Shown here one piece after another: positions 57,158 through 64,000 of a stretch of DNA of 64,000 nucleotides. The stretch covers positions 3,844,001 to 3,908,000 of the forward strand of contig NZ_CP034835.1 in assembly GCF_004014715.1 (NCBI RefSeq). Direction: 5' to 3'. A program made the translations under genes and the position numbers. The notes under the pieces were generated by a model, which saw only the letters and a program-made list of their open reading frames with translations, was not told the origin of the DNA and made no database searches. The stretch comes from Pseudoalteromonas sp. R3. Lineage in GTDB: Bacteria; Pseudomonadota; Gammaproteobacteria; Enterobacterales; Alteromonadaceae. How positions within the stretch are numbered: the stretch's first letter is position 1; each line of letters opens with the position of its first letter.

Positions 57158-57186
57158 GCTGTCAGCCCATCATATGGGCTGACAGC
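57158..57186. terminator. Thirteen-base hairpin after the DUF2726 gene
   Basis: Perfect stem GCTGTCAGCCCAT / ATGGGCTGACAGC with a 3-base loop, 13 bases after the stop. No T run, so it may be an mRNA-stabilising or rho-associated structure instead of an intrinsic terminator. Confidence 0.5.
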
Positions 57187-57272
57187 AAAACCCTTTCCCC
57201 ACCTAACTCCATATTCTCAGCGCCCATTTATGATATATAATGAGCAGCACAGTAAAAAAATAAGAGAAGACT

Positions 57273-57980
57273 ATGAAAGTAGGCATTATTGGCGCCATGG
57301 AACAGGAAGTCACTATCCTGCGTGGCGCAATGAAAAACACACAAACCGCAACCAAGGGCGGGTTTACCTTTTACCATGGTGAACTAGGTGGTCATGAAGT
57401 CACGCTGGTTCAGTCTGGTATCGGTAAAGTCGCAGCGACCGTTGCTACCACTTTGCTTATCGACAACTATGCGCCTGATTGCGTGATCAACACAGGCTCT
57501 GCCGGTGGCTTCGACCCCGAACTCAATGTCGGTGATGTGGTGATCTCTTCAGAAGTGAAACATCACGATGTAGACGTTACCGCATTTGGCTATGAACTGG
57601 GTCAGGTCCCGCAAATGCCAGCAGGCTATAGCGCACACGCAGCCCTGGTTGATGCCGCTCAGCAAAGTGTCGGTGAATTGACAGGTATTCAGACTAAAGT
57701 TGGTCTAATCTGTACAGGCGACTCCTTCATGTGCGATCCCGTACGTATCGACAAAACGCGTCAGGACTTCCCTGAGATGCTTGCCGTTGAAATGGAAGGC
57801 GCAGCAATCGCGCAAGCTTGCCATGTGTTAAACACCCCTTTTGTTGTGATCCGTTCATTGTCTGATATCGCAGGCAAAGAATCGCCGCAGTCGTTCGAAG
57901 CTTATCTGGAAATTGCCTCAGTAAACTCCTCAAAGCTGGTTACTGCTCTGCTGGCTAAGCTGGATCAGGTTTCGCTTTAA
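57273..57980 (+). CDS. mtnN: 5'-methylthioadenosine/S-adenosylhomocysteine nucleosidase
   Basis: Cleaves MTA and SAH, recycling methyl-cycle products and making the AI-2 precursor. The 235-residue protein has MKVGIIGAMEQEVTILRGAM, VINTGSAGGFDPELNVGDVV and the catalytic VEMEGAAIAQACHVLNTPFV with RSLSDIA (Asp). AGAGAAG lies before the ATG. The next gene starts one base after its stop. Confidence 0.95.
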   Translation: MKVGIIGAMEQEVTILRGAMKNTQTATKGGFTFYHGELGGHEVTLVQSGIGKVAATVATTLLIDNYAPDCVINTGSAGGFDPELNVGDVVISSEVKHHDVDVTAFGYELGQVPQMPAGYSAHAALVDAAQQSVGELTGIQTKVGLICTGDSFMCDPVRIDKTRQDFPEMLAVEMEGAAIAQACHVLNTPFVVIRSLSDIAGKESPQSFEAYLEIASVNSSKLVTALLAKLDQVSL

Positions 57981-57981
57981 G

Positions 57982-58932
57982 GTGTTAACTGACCAATTGC
58001 AAGCCCATACGGGCTTGCTGATATTTCTACTGGCTACACTCAGCGCAATAGGATTCAGAACCTCCAGTCTGTATCATCCCAACGTGCTCATGACCTTGCT
58101 GTTTGCGAATCTCGCACAGAAAGTCTACCGACCAAAAGCAGCAGCAGGTTATCAGTTGCTATCCGGTAGTCTCGCATTTGTATTGCCAATCCTGACCACT
58201 TTGATCTTACTCGCAACACTCGGCTATTTATCTTTCTATCCCCAGTGGCTTGGCGGCCTGGTACTGTTTCTTTGTCTTGATATCCAGCATGAGCGCCGTG
58301 CAAAGCGTATTGCCATTTTAGTAAAGCAACAACAAAAGGCCGCCGCGCGCCAGTTGCTAAGTGCTATGGTCAAACGAGATGTCGAAAAACTCTCTGCCAT
58401 GGGCATTTGCAAGGCTTGCCTGGATAGTCTGGCACTGCGGGGGATCAGACACTTTTATGTGGTGATTGTCTTCTATCTCATTGGTGGACCTTTACTGGCC
58501 CTGAGCTATAAACTGATGCTAATGTGTGATCAGGCATGGCGCAGCAAGATGCAACCGGATACTTCGTTTATGAAACCTCTGCAAGTGTGTTTGATGGTAT
58601 TTGAATGGTTACCCGTAAGAACATTAGTCCTGATGATGGCACTGACACAAAACCTGAGTAAAACACTCCATTACCTCAGGCATTATGGCCAGTTTTACCG
58701 GCCCGGTAACTCAGGCTGGATTTTAACGTTATTCTCGGCGAGTCTGAACACACAACTGGCAGGACCCCGCTTTTATCAGCAACAGCGCTTTGACAATATG
58801 CGCATTGGCAGCGATACCCCGCCTGAACCCGAGACCATAGCACTGATGCTGAAGTTACTGGCGACCATGCGCTGGTTTTTCCTCTGCGCACTGTGTTTAT
58901 GCTGGTTGACCGTTAATATTCTGACTCATTAA
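57982..58932 (+). CDS. CobD/CbiB-family membrane protein
   Basis: A 316-residue inner-membrane protein with about five helices and the CobD/CbiB pattern: RQLLSAMVKRDVEKLS, ALRGIRHFYVVIVFYLIGGP, ALSYKLM and PVRTLVLMMALT. True CobD makes adenosylcobinamide phosphate in B12 synthesis. In this lineage the gene is often next to mtnN without other cob genes, and none is seen here, so its role in B12 salvage is uncertain. The GTG start at 57982 is coupled to mtnN (one base between stop and start). Confidence 0.75.
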   Translation: MLTDQLQAHTGLLIFLLATLSAIGFRTSSLYHPNVLMTLLFANLAQKVYRPKAAAGYQLLSGSLAFVLPILTTLILLATLGYLSFYPQWLGGLVLFLCLDIQHERRAKRIAILVKQQQKAAARQLLSAMVKRDVEKLSAMGICKACLDSLALRGIRHFYVVIVFYLIGGPLLALSYKLMLMCDQAWRSKMQPDTSFMKPLQVCLMVFEWLPVRTLVLMMALTQNLSKTLHYLRHYGQFYRPGNSGWILTLFSASLNTQLAGPRFYQQQRFDNMRIGSDTPPEPETIALMLKLLATMRWFFLCALCLCWLTVNILTH

Positions 58933-58961
58933 AAAAGGCGACCTGATGGTTCGCCTTTTTT
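58931..58961. terminator. Bidirectional terminator, CobD-like gene / tyrS
   Basis: Eleven-base stem AAAAAAGGCGA / TCGCCTTTTTT with a nine-base loop, between the two convergent genes. Confidence 0.9.
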
Positions 58962-58992
58962 ATGCTCGTATTCGCTTGATCAGCTGGTCAGA

Positions 58993-60201
58993 TTATTCAA
59001 CGCTGATTTTGGCGAATTTACGTTTACCAACCTGATAAATCGCAGTTGAGCCTTTTTCCACACTCAGTTTAGAGTCAGTGACTTTCTCTTCACCATTGAG
59101 TTTAACCGCGCCTTGTTTGATCATGCGCATGGCTTCTGAAGTACTGGCTACCAGACCTGCTTCTTTCAATACATTGGTAATAAAAGTCGCCGATTCCGCG
59201 ATGGTAATGGTCACTTCAGGGATATCATCTGGCAATGCATTTTTCTGGAAGCGTTTGATAAAGTCCTGATGCGCCGCCTCAGCATCCGCTTCGCTGTGGA
59301 AACGTGCGATCATTTCTTTGGCAAACTCGATTTTAATGTCTCGAGGGTTGCGACCACCTGCCACTTCTTCTTTCAGACCAGCAATCTCTTCCAGAGATTT
59401 AGCACTAAGTAACTCATAGTAGCGCCACATCAGCTCATCAGAAATCGACATCACTTTACCAAACATATCGTTTGGTGCATCTGTGATACCAATGTAGTTA
59501 CCCAAAGACTTAGACATCTTCTGCACACCGTCGGTACCTTCAAGCAGTGGCATCATCAGCACGGTCTGCGGCTTCTGACCTTCTTCTTTTTGTAACTCCC
59601 TGCCCATCAGCAGGTTAAAGCGTTGATCGGTACCACCCAGCTCAACATCCGCTTCCAGCGCTACGGAGTCCCACCCCTGAACCAGAGGGTAAAGGAACTC
59701 ATGGATGGCAATTGACTGACCGCCAGCATAACGCTTTTTGAAATCATCACGTTCCAGCATACGGGCAACCGTTTGACGTGCTGCAAGCTTGATCATGCCC
59801 GCACTGCCTAATTTTTCCATCCACTCGGAATTGAACGCCACGGTGGTTTTAGCTGGATCCAGGATCTTAAATACTTGCTCTTTATAAGTTTCAGCATTAG
59901 CCAGAACATCGTCACGTGTAAGCGGCTTGCGCGTGACATTTTTACCAGTCGGATCGCCAATCATGCCAGTGAAATCACCGATCAGGAAAATGACCTCATG
60001 ACCTAAGTCTTGGAAAGTTTTTAGCTTGTTGATAAGGACAGTATGGCCCAGGTGTAGATCTGGCGCTGTTGGATCAAATCCGGCTTTGATCCGCAACTTT
60101 TTACCAGATTTCAGTCTTTCCTTTAAATCTTCTTCAATCAGAATCTCTTCAGCACCACGCTTTATCTCTGCCAGTGCCGTTTCTATGTCCACAGTTGTCA
60201 C
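58993..60201 (-). CDS. tyrS: Tyrosyl-tRNA synthetase
   Basis: Class I synthetase charging tRNA-Tyr. The 402-residue protein has the HIGH-type motif [10 protein letters not shown], the KMSKS motif [13 protein letters not shown], and an S4-like RNA-binding C-terminal domain ([20 protein letters not shown]). The length and HLGH form fit the TyrRZ-like second group (TyrS2) found in many marine gammaproteobacteria. Start ATG 60201 begins [20 protein letters not shown]. Monocistronic. Confidence 0.94.
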   Translation of the reverse strand: MTTVDIETALAEIKRGAEEILIEEDLKERLKSGKKLRIKAGFDPTAPDLHLGHTVLINKLKTFQDLGHEVIFLIGDFTGMIGDPTGKNVTRKPLTRDDVLANAETYKEQVFKILDPAKTTVAFNSEWMEKLGSAGMIKLAARQTVARMLERDDFKKRYAGGQSIAIHEFLYPLVQGWDSVALEADVELGGTDQRFNLLMGRELQKEEGQKPQTVLMMPLLEGTDGVQKMSKSLGNYIGITDAPNDMFGKVMSISDELMWRYYELLSAKSLEEIAGLKEEVAGGRNPRDIKIEFAKEMIARFHSEADAEAAHQDFIKRFQKNALPDDIPEVTITIAESATFITNVLKEAGLVASTSEAMRMIKQGAVKLNGEEKVTDSKLSVEKGSTAIYQVGKRKFAKISVE

Positions 60202-60354
60202 GCCAACCTCACTCCAACAATTTAATCAGTTAATCGCCCGATTTTAGCTTATATTCGGGGCAGTTTAAATGTATAAAAGACTGGTATTTGCGCATTATTA
60301 CGTATATGCTGCACTATTATTTGCAATAATTCTTGACAGCGGAAAAGGCACGTT

Positions 60355-61692
60355 ATGGTACATGCAGTGCACAAACTCCCAAAAAAACACAAGTTGCTGA
60401 TCCTGGGCTTGCTGTCAGCAATGGTCGCTATTGCACTCATCCCATCTGAGAAGGCAACAGCCTCCCGAGATCACGACAAAAGCGCGCTCGAAGTTGGCAA
60501 AAGATATGAGCTGCCACTCAACGTCGGTGAGCAACAATCAGAGCTCACTGAGCTCAGCGAAGCGCCTGCAAACATAGCGGAACCGGTTGTCCCGGAAGCT
60601 ACCCAATACGACTTCAAAGACCACCAGGTACGCAACGGCGATAGTCTGGCTGTCATTTTCAAACGTGCCGGCTATTCGGCACAGACACTTCATAAGCTCG
60701 TCAATACCAACGCAGAAACACGCAAGCTGACCAAAATACACCCAGGTGAGGTGCTTAGTTTTGCTAGCGATGAGCAAGGTGAATTGCTGCAGCTTAAATA
60801 TGTGTTGTCCAAAACAGACACTCTGTTGATAAGCCGGACCGATGAAGGTAATTACGCTACACGCATAGAAAGCAAAGAAATTGAAACGGTCGAAAAATCC
60901 GCAGGTGGTGAGATCAAGTCCAGTTTTTGGACTGCGGGGATTACCGCGGGCTTATCGGAACGCCAGATCATGAACTTTGCCCATATCTTCGGTTGGGATG
61001 TCGACTTCGCCAATGATATTCGCAAAGGCGATCGTTTTACACTGATATATGAGTCGCACTTTGTTGACGGTGAAGAGATTGGTACGGGTAAAATTATCGC
61101 TGCTGAATTCATCAACCAGGGAGAGCGTTATACAGCAGTTCGCCACTCTGACGGTGACTTTTATACCCCTGAAGGGCGCAGCATGAAAAAAGCTTTCCTG
61201 CGTGCTCCGGTTGATTTCAAATATATAAGCTCTAATTTCAACCCGCGTCGCTTGCATCCGGTCACCGGTCGCGTATCGGCCCACCGCGGTATTGACTATG
61301 CCGCCAGAACAGGCACTCCAGTGGTGTCGGCTGGTAATGGTAAAGTCATAAAATCTGGCTACAACCGTCTGAATGGTAATTATGTGTTTATTCAGCACGG
61401 TAGCCAGTATGTGACTAAATACCTGCACTTACATAAGCGTCACGTAAAACAAGGTCAGAAGGTTAAACAGGGCCAGAAGATTGGTACCGTTGGTGCTACC
61501 GGCCGCGTTACTGGTGCCCACCTTCACTATGAATTCTTGGTAAATGGCGTACATCGTAATCCGCGTACGGTTAAGCTGCCAAAATCACAGCCATTACCAG
61601 CAGCTGAACTGACAACCTTTAAGCCTCTGGCGCAACAAATGTTGGCTAAGCTGGAGCGAAATCGCGAGCTGATGCTGGCTCTGAATAATTAA
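60355..61692 (+). CDS. M23-family peptidoglycan endopeptidase (MepM-like)
   Basis: A 445-residue envelope protein. Membrane anchor near residues 15-30 ([17 protein letters not shown]), an OapA/LysM-like domain (VRNGDSLAVIFKRAGYSAQT), a Csd3/OapA middle part (KSSFWTAGITAGLSERQIM) and a C-terminal lysostaphin-type M23 domain with zinc ligands HRGIDYA and HLHYEFLV. MepM-type enzymes cut D-Ala-mDAP crosslinks to let the wall grow. Divergent from tyrS. Confidence 0.9.
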   Translation: MVHAVHKLPKKHKLLILGLLSAMVAIALIPSEKATASRDHDKSALEVGKRYELPLNVGEQQSELTELSEAPANIAEPVVPEATQYDFKDHQVRNGDSLAVIFKRAGYSAQTLHKLVNTNAETRKLTKIHPGEVLSFASDEQGELLQLKYVLSKTDTLLISRTDEGNYATRIESKEIETVEKSAGGEIKSSFWTAGITAGLSERQIMNFAHIFGWDVDFANDIRKGDRFTLIYESHFVDGEEIGTGKIIAAEFINQGERYTAVRHSDGDFYTPEGRSMKKAFLRAPVDFKYISSNFNPRRLHPVTGRVSAHRGIDYAARTGTPVVSAGNGKVIKSGYNRLNGNYVFIQHGSQYVTKYLHLHKRHVKQGQKVKQGQKIGTVGATGRVTGAHLHYEFLVNGVHRNPRTVKLPKSQPLPAAELTTFKPLAQQMLAKLERNRELMLALNN

Positions 61693-61709
61693 TCAAACGC
61701 CCTAATGCA

Positions 61710-61735
61710 AAAAAGCCACCGAGAGGTGGCTTTTT
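61710..61735. terminator. Terminator between M23 peptidase and exported protein genes
   Basis: Eleven-base stem AAAAAGCCACC / GGTGGCTTTTT with loop GAGA. It can serve both convergent genes. Confidence 0.9.
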
Positions 61736-61753
61736 GCTGTTTAACAACCTGAC

Positions 61754-62671
61754 TCAAGAGCCTGTTATTTTCAGATTTAAGAACTTTTCAAGTGCCTCAG
61801 GATCAGCAGCCAGAGACTGAACTTGCTGAGAAAATGCGTTGAAGTCCATCGCCTCATCTAACGACACATTGACCTCCAGCGCATTTAGACCAGCCGCAAA
61901 ACCACTGAGCCCCTGCTTGGCTTCTTCAGAAACCGGCACCTGAGCAAGTTGCATTGTCAGCATCTGCTGAAACTGCTCTTTTGTCAGTCCTTTACTGGTT
62001 AGTAGTTCTGTAACTAATAGTTCCAGCTTTGGCTGTCCGTCAATTGCAAAGGTTAGCTTTTGCGGTTCAAGGGATTGTATTGCAGAAAGCAGCTTGCTTT
62101 GCATTTGCAATTCCTGCTCCAAAGTCATCTCTGCTCCCTGTTGCTGCATCTCAAGTGACGTACTCATCAGCTCAGCACTGTTGCCAAGATCAAAGTTAAA
62201 CTCAAGACCAACAACACCCGCAGCCTCAATCGCCGATTTAAATTGACTGTCGCCACTGTGTTCATCGTAACGCATAGACGATGTGAGTGCGAAGTGTGTG
62301 CCAGCCAAAGCGGTAGATTGCTGTTCGAGCTCAGCTGCAATGGCCGGGCTTAGTGTCACATTGGTCAGTTTGACCTCGGTAAAGTCGCTAATTTTATCTG
62401 CTTCATAGCCCTGTAAACTGAATTCACCGATGTTTAACAGCGCCTGTTGCTCAGTAGCATCTTTGACCACCAGAGACTGCACTTTAACAGTATTGGTAAA
62501 CAAGTTGTACGACGTTCCCTGATACTCGATCAGCATGTCAGATTGTTCTGCAAATTGTGTGATCTGCTGCTCAATAACGAGTTCAGCCTGCTGATTAGCA
62601 TAGATATGCGCACCAACAACAGCGGCTGACATTACACCACCGAGTGCCAGCATGATCGTAGATTTTTTCAT
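61754..62671 (-). CDS. Exported DUF945-like protein
   Basis: A 305-residue protein with an N-terminal helix (TIMLALGGVMSAAVVGAHIY) and a periplasmic body rich in Gln, Leu and Glu. The opening resembles DUF945/YdgA proteins (an AAA-helix then strands with YNLFTNTVKVQSLVV), but it is shorter than the usual 450-500 residues. Function unknown. It starts 15 bp after the radA stop and is probably co-transcribed with radA. Confidence 0.65.
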   Translation of the reverse strand: MKKSTIMLALGGVMSAAVVGAHIYANQQAELVIEQQITQFAEQSDMLIEYQGTSYNLFTNTVKVQSLVVKDATEQQALLNIGEFSLQGYEADKISDFTEVKLTNVTLSPAIAAELEQQSTALAGTHFALTSSMRYDEHSGDSQFKSAIEAAGVVGLEFNFDLGNSAELMSTSLEMQQQGAEMTLEQELQMQSKLLSAIQSLEPQKLTFAIDGQPKLELLVTELLTSKGLTKEQFQQMLTMQLAQVPVSEEAKQGLSGFAAGLNALEVNVSLDEAMDFNAFSQQVQSLAADPEALEKFLNLKITGS

Positions 62672-62686
62672 TTTCGTGAGTTTCCT

Positions 62687-64000
62687 TTAAAACAAGGCTT
62701 CAAGTGCATCACTGAGGCTGGCAACGGCAACGACCTCCATGCCCTCAATGGCGTCCTTTGGTTTATTTGCGATGGGTACAATAGCACGTTTGAAACCATG
62801 TTTCGCGGCTTCGCGCAGCCTTTCCTGGCCACTGGGTACCGGGCGGATCTCTCCACCAAGGCCAACTTCGCCGAACACCACCATCTGGCGCTCCAGCGCA
62901 TGATTTTTAAAGCTGGACACCAACGCCGCTATTAATGCCAGGTCAGCACTGGTTTCAGATACCTTAACCCCACCCACCACGTTCACAAACACATCCTGAT
63001 CCGCTACCTGCAAACCACCGTGACGATGCAGTACGGCTAACAGCATTGCCAATCGATTTTGCTCCAGGCCGACCGTCACGCGTCGCGGATTGGCCAGTTG
63101 GGAGTAATCCACCAGCGCCTGCACTTCCACCAGCAATGGCCGAGTACCTTCCCAGATCACCATCACCAGAGAACCTGGAGTTTGCTCTTCTCCGCGATTG
63201 AGGAAAATAGCAGAAGGGTTACTGACTTCTTTTAACCCCTGACCTGTCATTGCAAAGACCCCAAGCTCATTGACAGCACCGAATCGATTCTTGTTACCAC
63301 GCAAAGTTCTGAAACGACTGTCGCTACTGCCTTCAAGCAAAATGGAGCAGTCGATACAATGTTCCAGCACTTTAGGTCCAGCCAGAGATCCATCTTTGGT
63401 CACATGGCCGACCATAATAATGGCAACCTGGTTTTGCTTGGCAAAACGGGTCAGGTAAGCGGCGCTTTCTCGCACCTGAGAAACACTGCCCGGTGCGGAC
63501 TGCACATCACTCATGTGCATCACCTGAATGGAGTCAATGACCATAATGGCCGGCTTTTCACGCAATGCCAGCTGGCAAATGCTCTCAACGTTTGTTTCGG
63601 CCAGGGTACGTAGTTTGTTGGTTGGCAGGCCAAGGCGTTTGGCCCGCATCGCAACCTGCTGCAAAGACTCTTCACCCGTTACATATAGGGTAGACATAGT
63701 CTCGGCAAGCAAACACATGGTCTGCAACAGCAAAGTACTCTTACCGGCACCGGGTTCTCCACCAATCAAAATGGCGCTACCAGGCACCACCCCACCACCG
63801 AGCACACGGTCGAACTCTTTGAATCCAGTAGTAAATCTTGGCAAAGATTCGAGGTTGACTTCATCCAGCGTCTGAACTTTAGCTTCGACGACACCGGCAT
63901 ACCCAGCCATAGTTCCGGCCCGTGGAGCCGCTTTTACAGAAGGGACTCTGAACTCAGTAATCGTATTCCAGGCTTTACATTCAGAACATTGCCCTTGCCA
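62687..64000 (-). CDS. radA: DNA repair protein RadA (5' end outside window)
   Basis: RecA-like branch-migration helicase with a Lon-like C-terminal domain. The window starts inside the N-terminal zinc finger: the frame is open to base 64000 (CSECKAWNT). Then GGEPGAGKSTLLLQ (Walker A), VIDSIQVMH (Walker B), the RadA motif KNRFGAVNELGVF, and the Lon-like EVGLGGEIRPVPSGQERLRE. About 20 residues are missing at the N-terminus. An inner ATG at 63910 is not the real start. Confidence 0.95.
   Translation of the reverse strand, partial: WQGQCSECKAWNTITEFRVPSVKAAPRAGTMAGYAGVVEAKVQTLDEVNLESLPRFTTGFKEFDRVLGGGVVPGSAILIGGEPGAGKSTLLLQTMCLLAETMSTLYVTGEESLQQVAMRAKRLGLPTNKLRTLAETNVESICQLALREKPAIMVIDSIQVMHMSDVQSAPGSVSQVRESAAYLTRFAKQNQVAIIMVGHVTKDGSLAGPKVLEHCIDCSILLEGSSDSRFRTLRGNKNRFGAVNELGVFAMTGQGLKEVSNPSAIFLNRGEEQTPGSLVMVIWEGTRPLLVEVQALVDYSQLANPRRVTVGLEQNRLAMLLAVLHRHGGLQVADQDVFVNVVGGVKVSETSADLALIAALVSSFKNHALERQMVVFGEVGLGGEIRPVPSGQERLREAAKHGFKRAIVPIANKPKDAIEGMEVVAVASLSDALEALF

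Overview
The window looks like chromosomal DNA of a marine gammaproteobacterium of the order Alteromonadales, most likely Pseudoalteromonas. This is inferred from gene content and order: an ArcA/ArcB pair, a CrbS-type acetate-switch kinase beside its symporter, PanP in place of PanD, FolE2, AsnA/AsnC, and the rph-pyrE, gmk-rpoZ-spoT and rplU-rpmA-obg blocks. No rRNA, tRNA, CRISPR array, transposase or prophage was recognised. Most of the window is housekeeping; the accessory DNA is mainly at 21.0-29.1 kb.

Layout. 1-8.7 kb: an acetate/carboxylate uptake locus on the minus strand (DUF4212, sodium:solute symporter, cNMP/CBS/DUF294 protein, 3'-5' exonuclease), divergent from a CrbS-like hybrid kinase. 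This block is damaged by many one-base frameshifts and a 432/430-bp tandem duplication, probably partly or wholly sequencing or assembly error. 8.7-16.2 kb: a GGDEF diguanylate cyclase, PanP, a degenerate GGDEF-EAL membrane protein, a TrmB paralogue and the YadGH ABC transporter. 16.2-20.9 kb: mpl-ubiX, rph-pyrE and yicC.

21.0-29.1 kb: an accessory block between yicC and gmk, which are often close together in relatives. It holds a secreted polysaccharide-lyase-like protein, a truncated copy of an XRE regulator with its promoter, a HEAT-repeat protein, a DUF4377 lipoprotein, a gene remnant, and a cassette running XRE regulator - membrane protein - 43-residue peptide with a double-glycine-type leader - terminator - ABC ATPase - ABC permease. 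A MerR-methyltransferase fusion closes the block. The peptide/ABC cassette is the best candidate for an undescribed system: it resembles a secreted-peptide (bacteriocin, modified peptide or signal) locus with its own exporter or immunity pump.

29.2-39.4 kb: gmk, rpoZ, spoT, ridA, fapA (DUF342), asnA/asnC, trmH and recG. 39.4-43 kb: a glyoxalase-fold protein and a ribbon-helix-helix protein whose start codons face each other across 14 bp, a degenerate tyrosine-recombinase-like protein, galU, a DUF3718 protein and folA. 43-49.7 kb: obg (one apparent base deletion), rpmA, rplU, ispB, yggX-mutY, trmB and rsmC. 49.9-55.2 kb: a sensor kinase overlapping a YfiR-family gene, then arcA and arcB placed tail to tail. 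55.4-64 kb: folE2, a DUF2726 protein, mtnN with a CobD/CbiB-family gene, tyrS, an M23 peptidase, an exported protein and the 5'-truncated radA.
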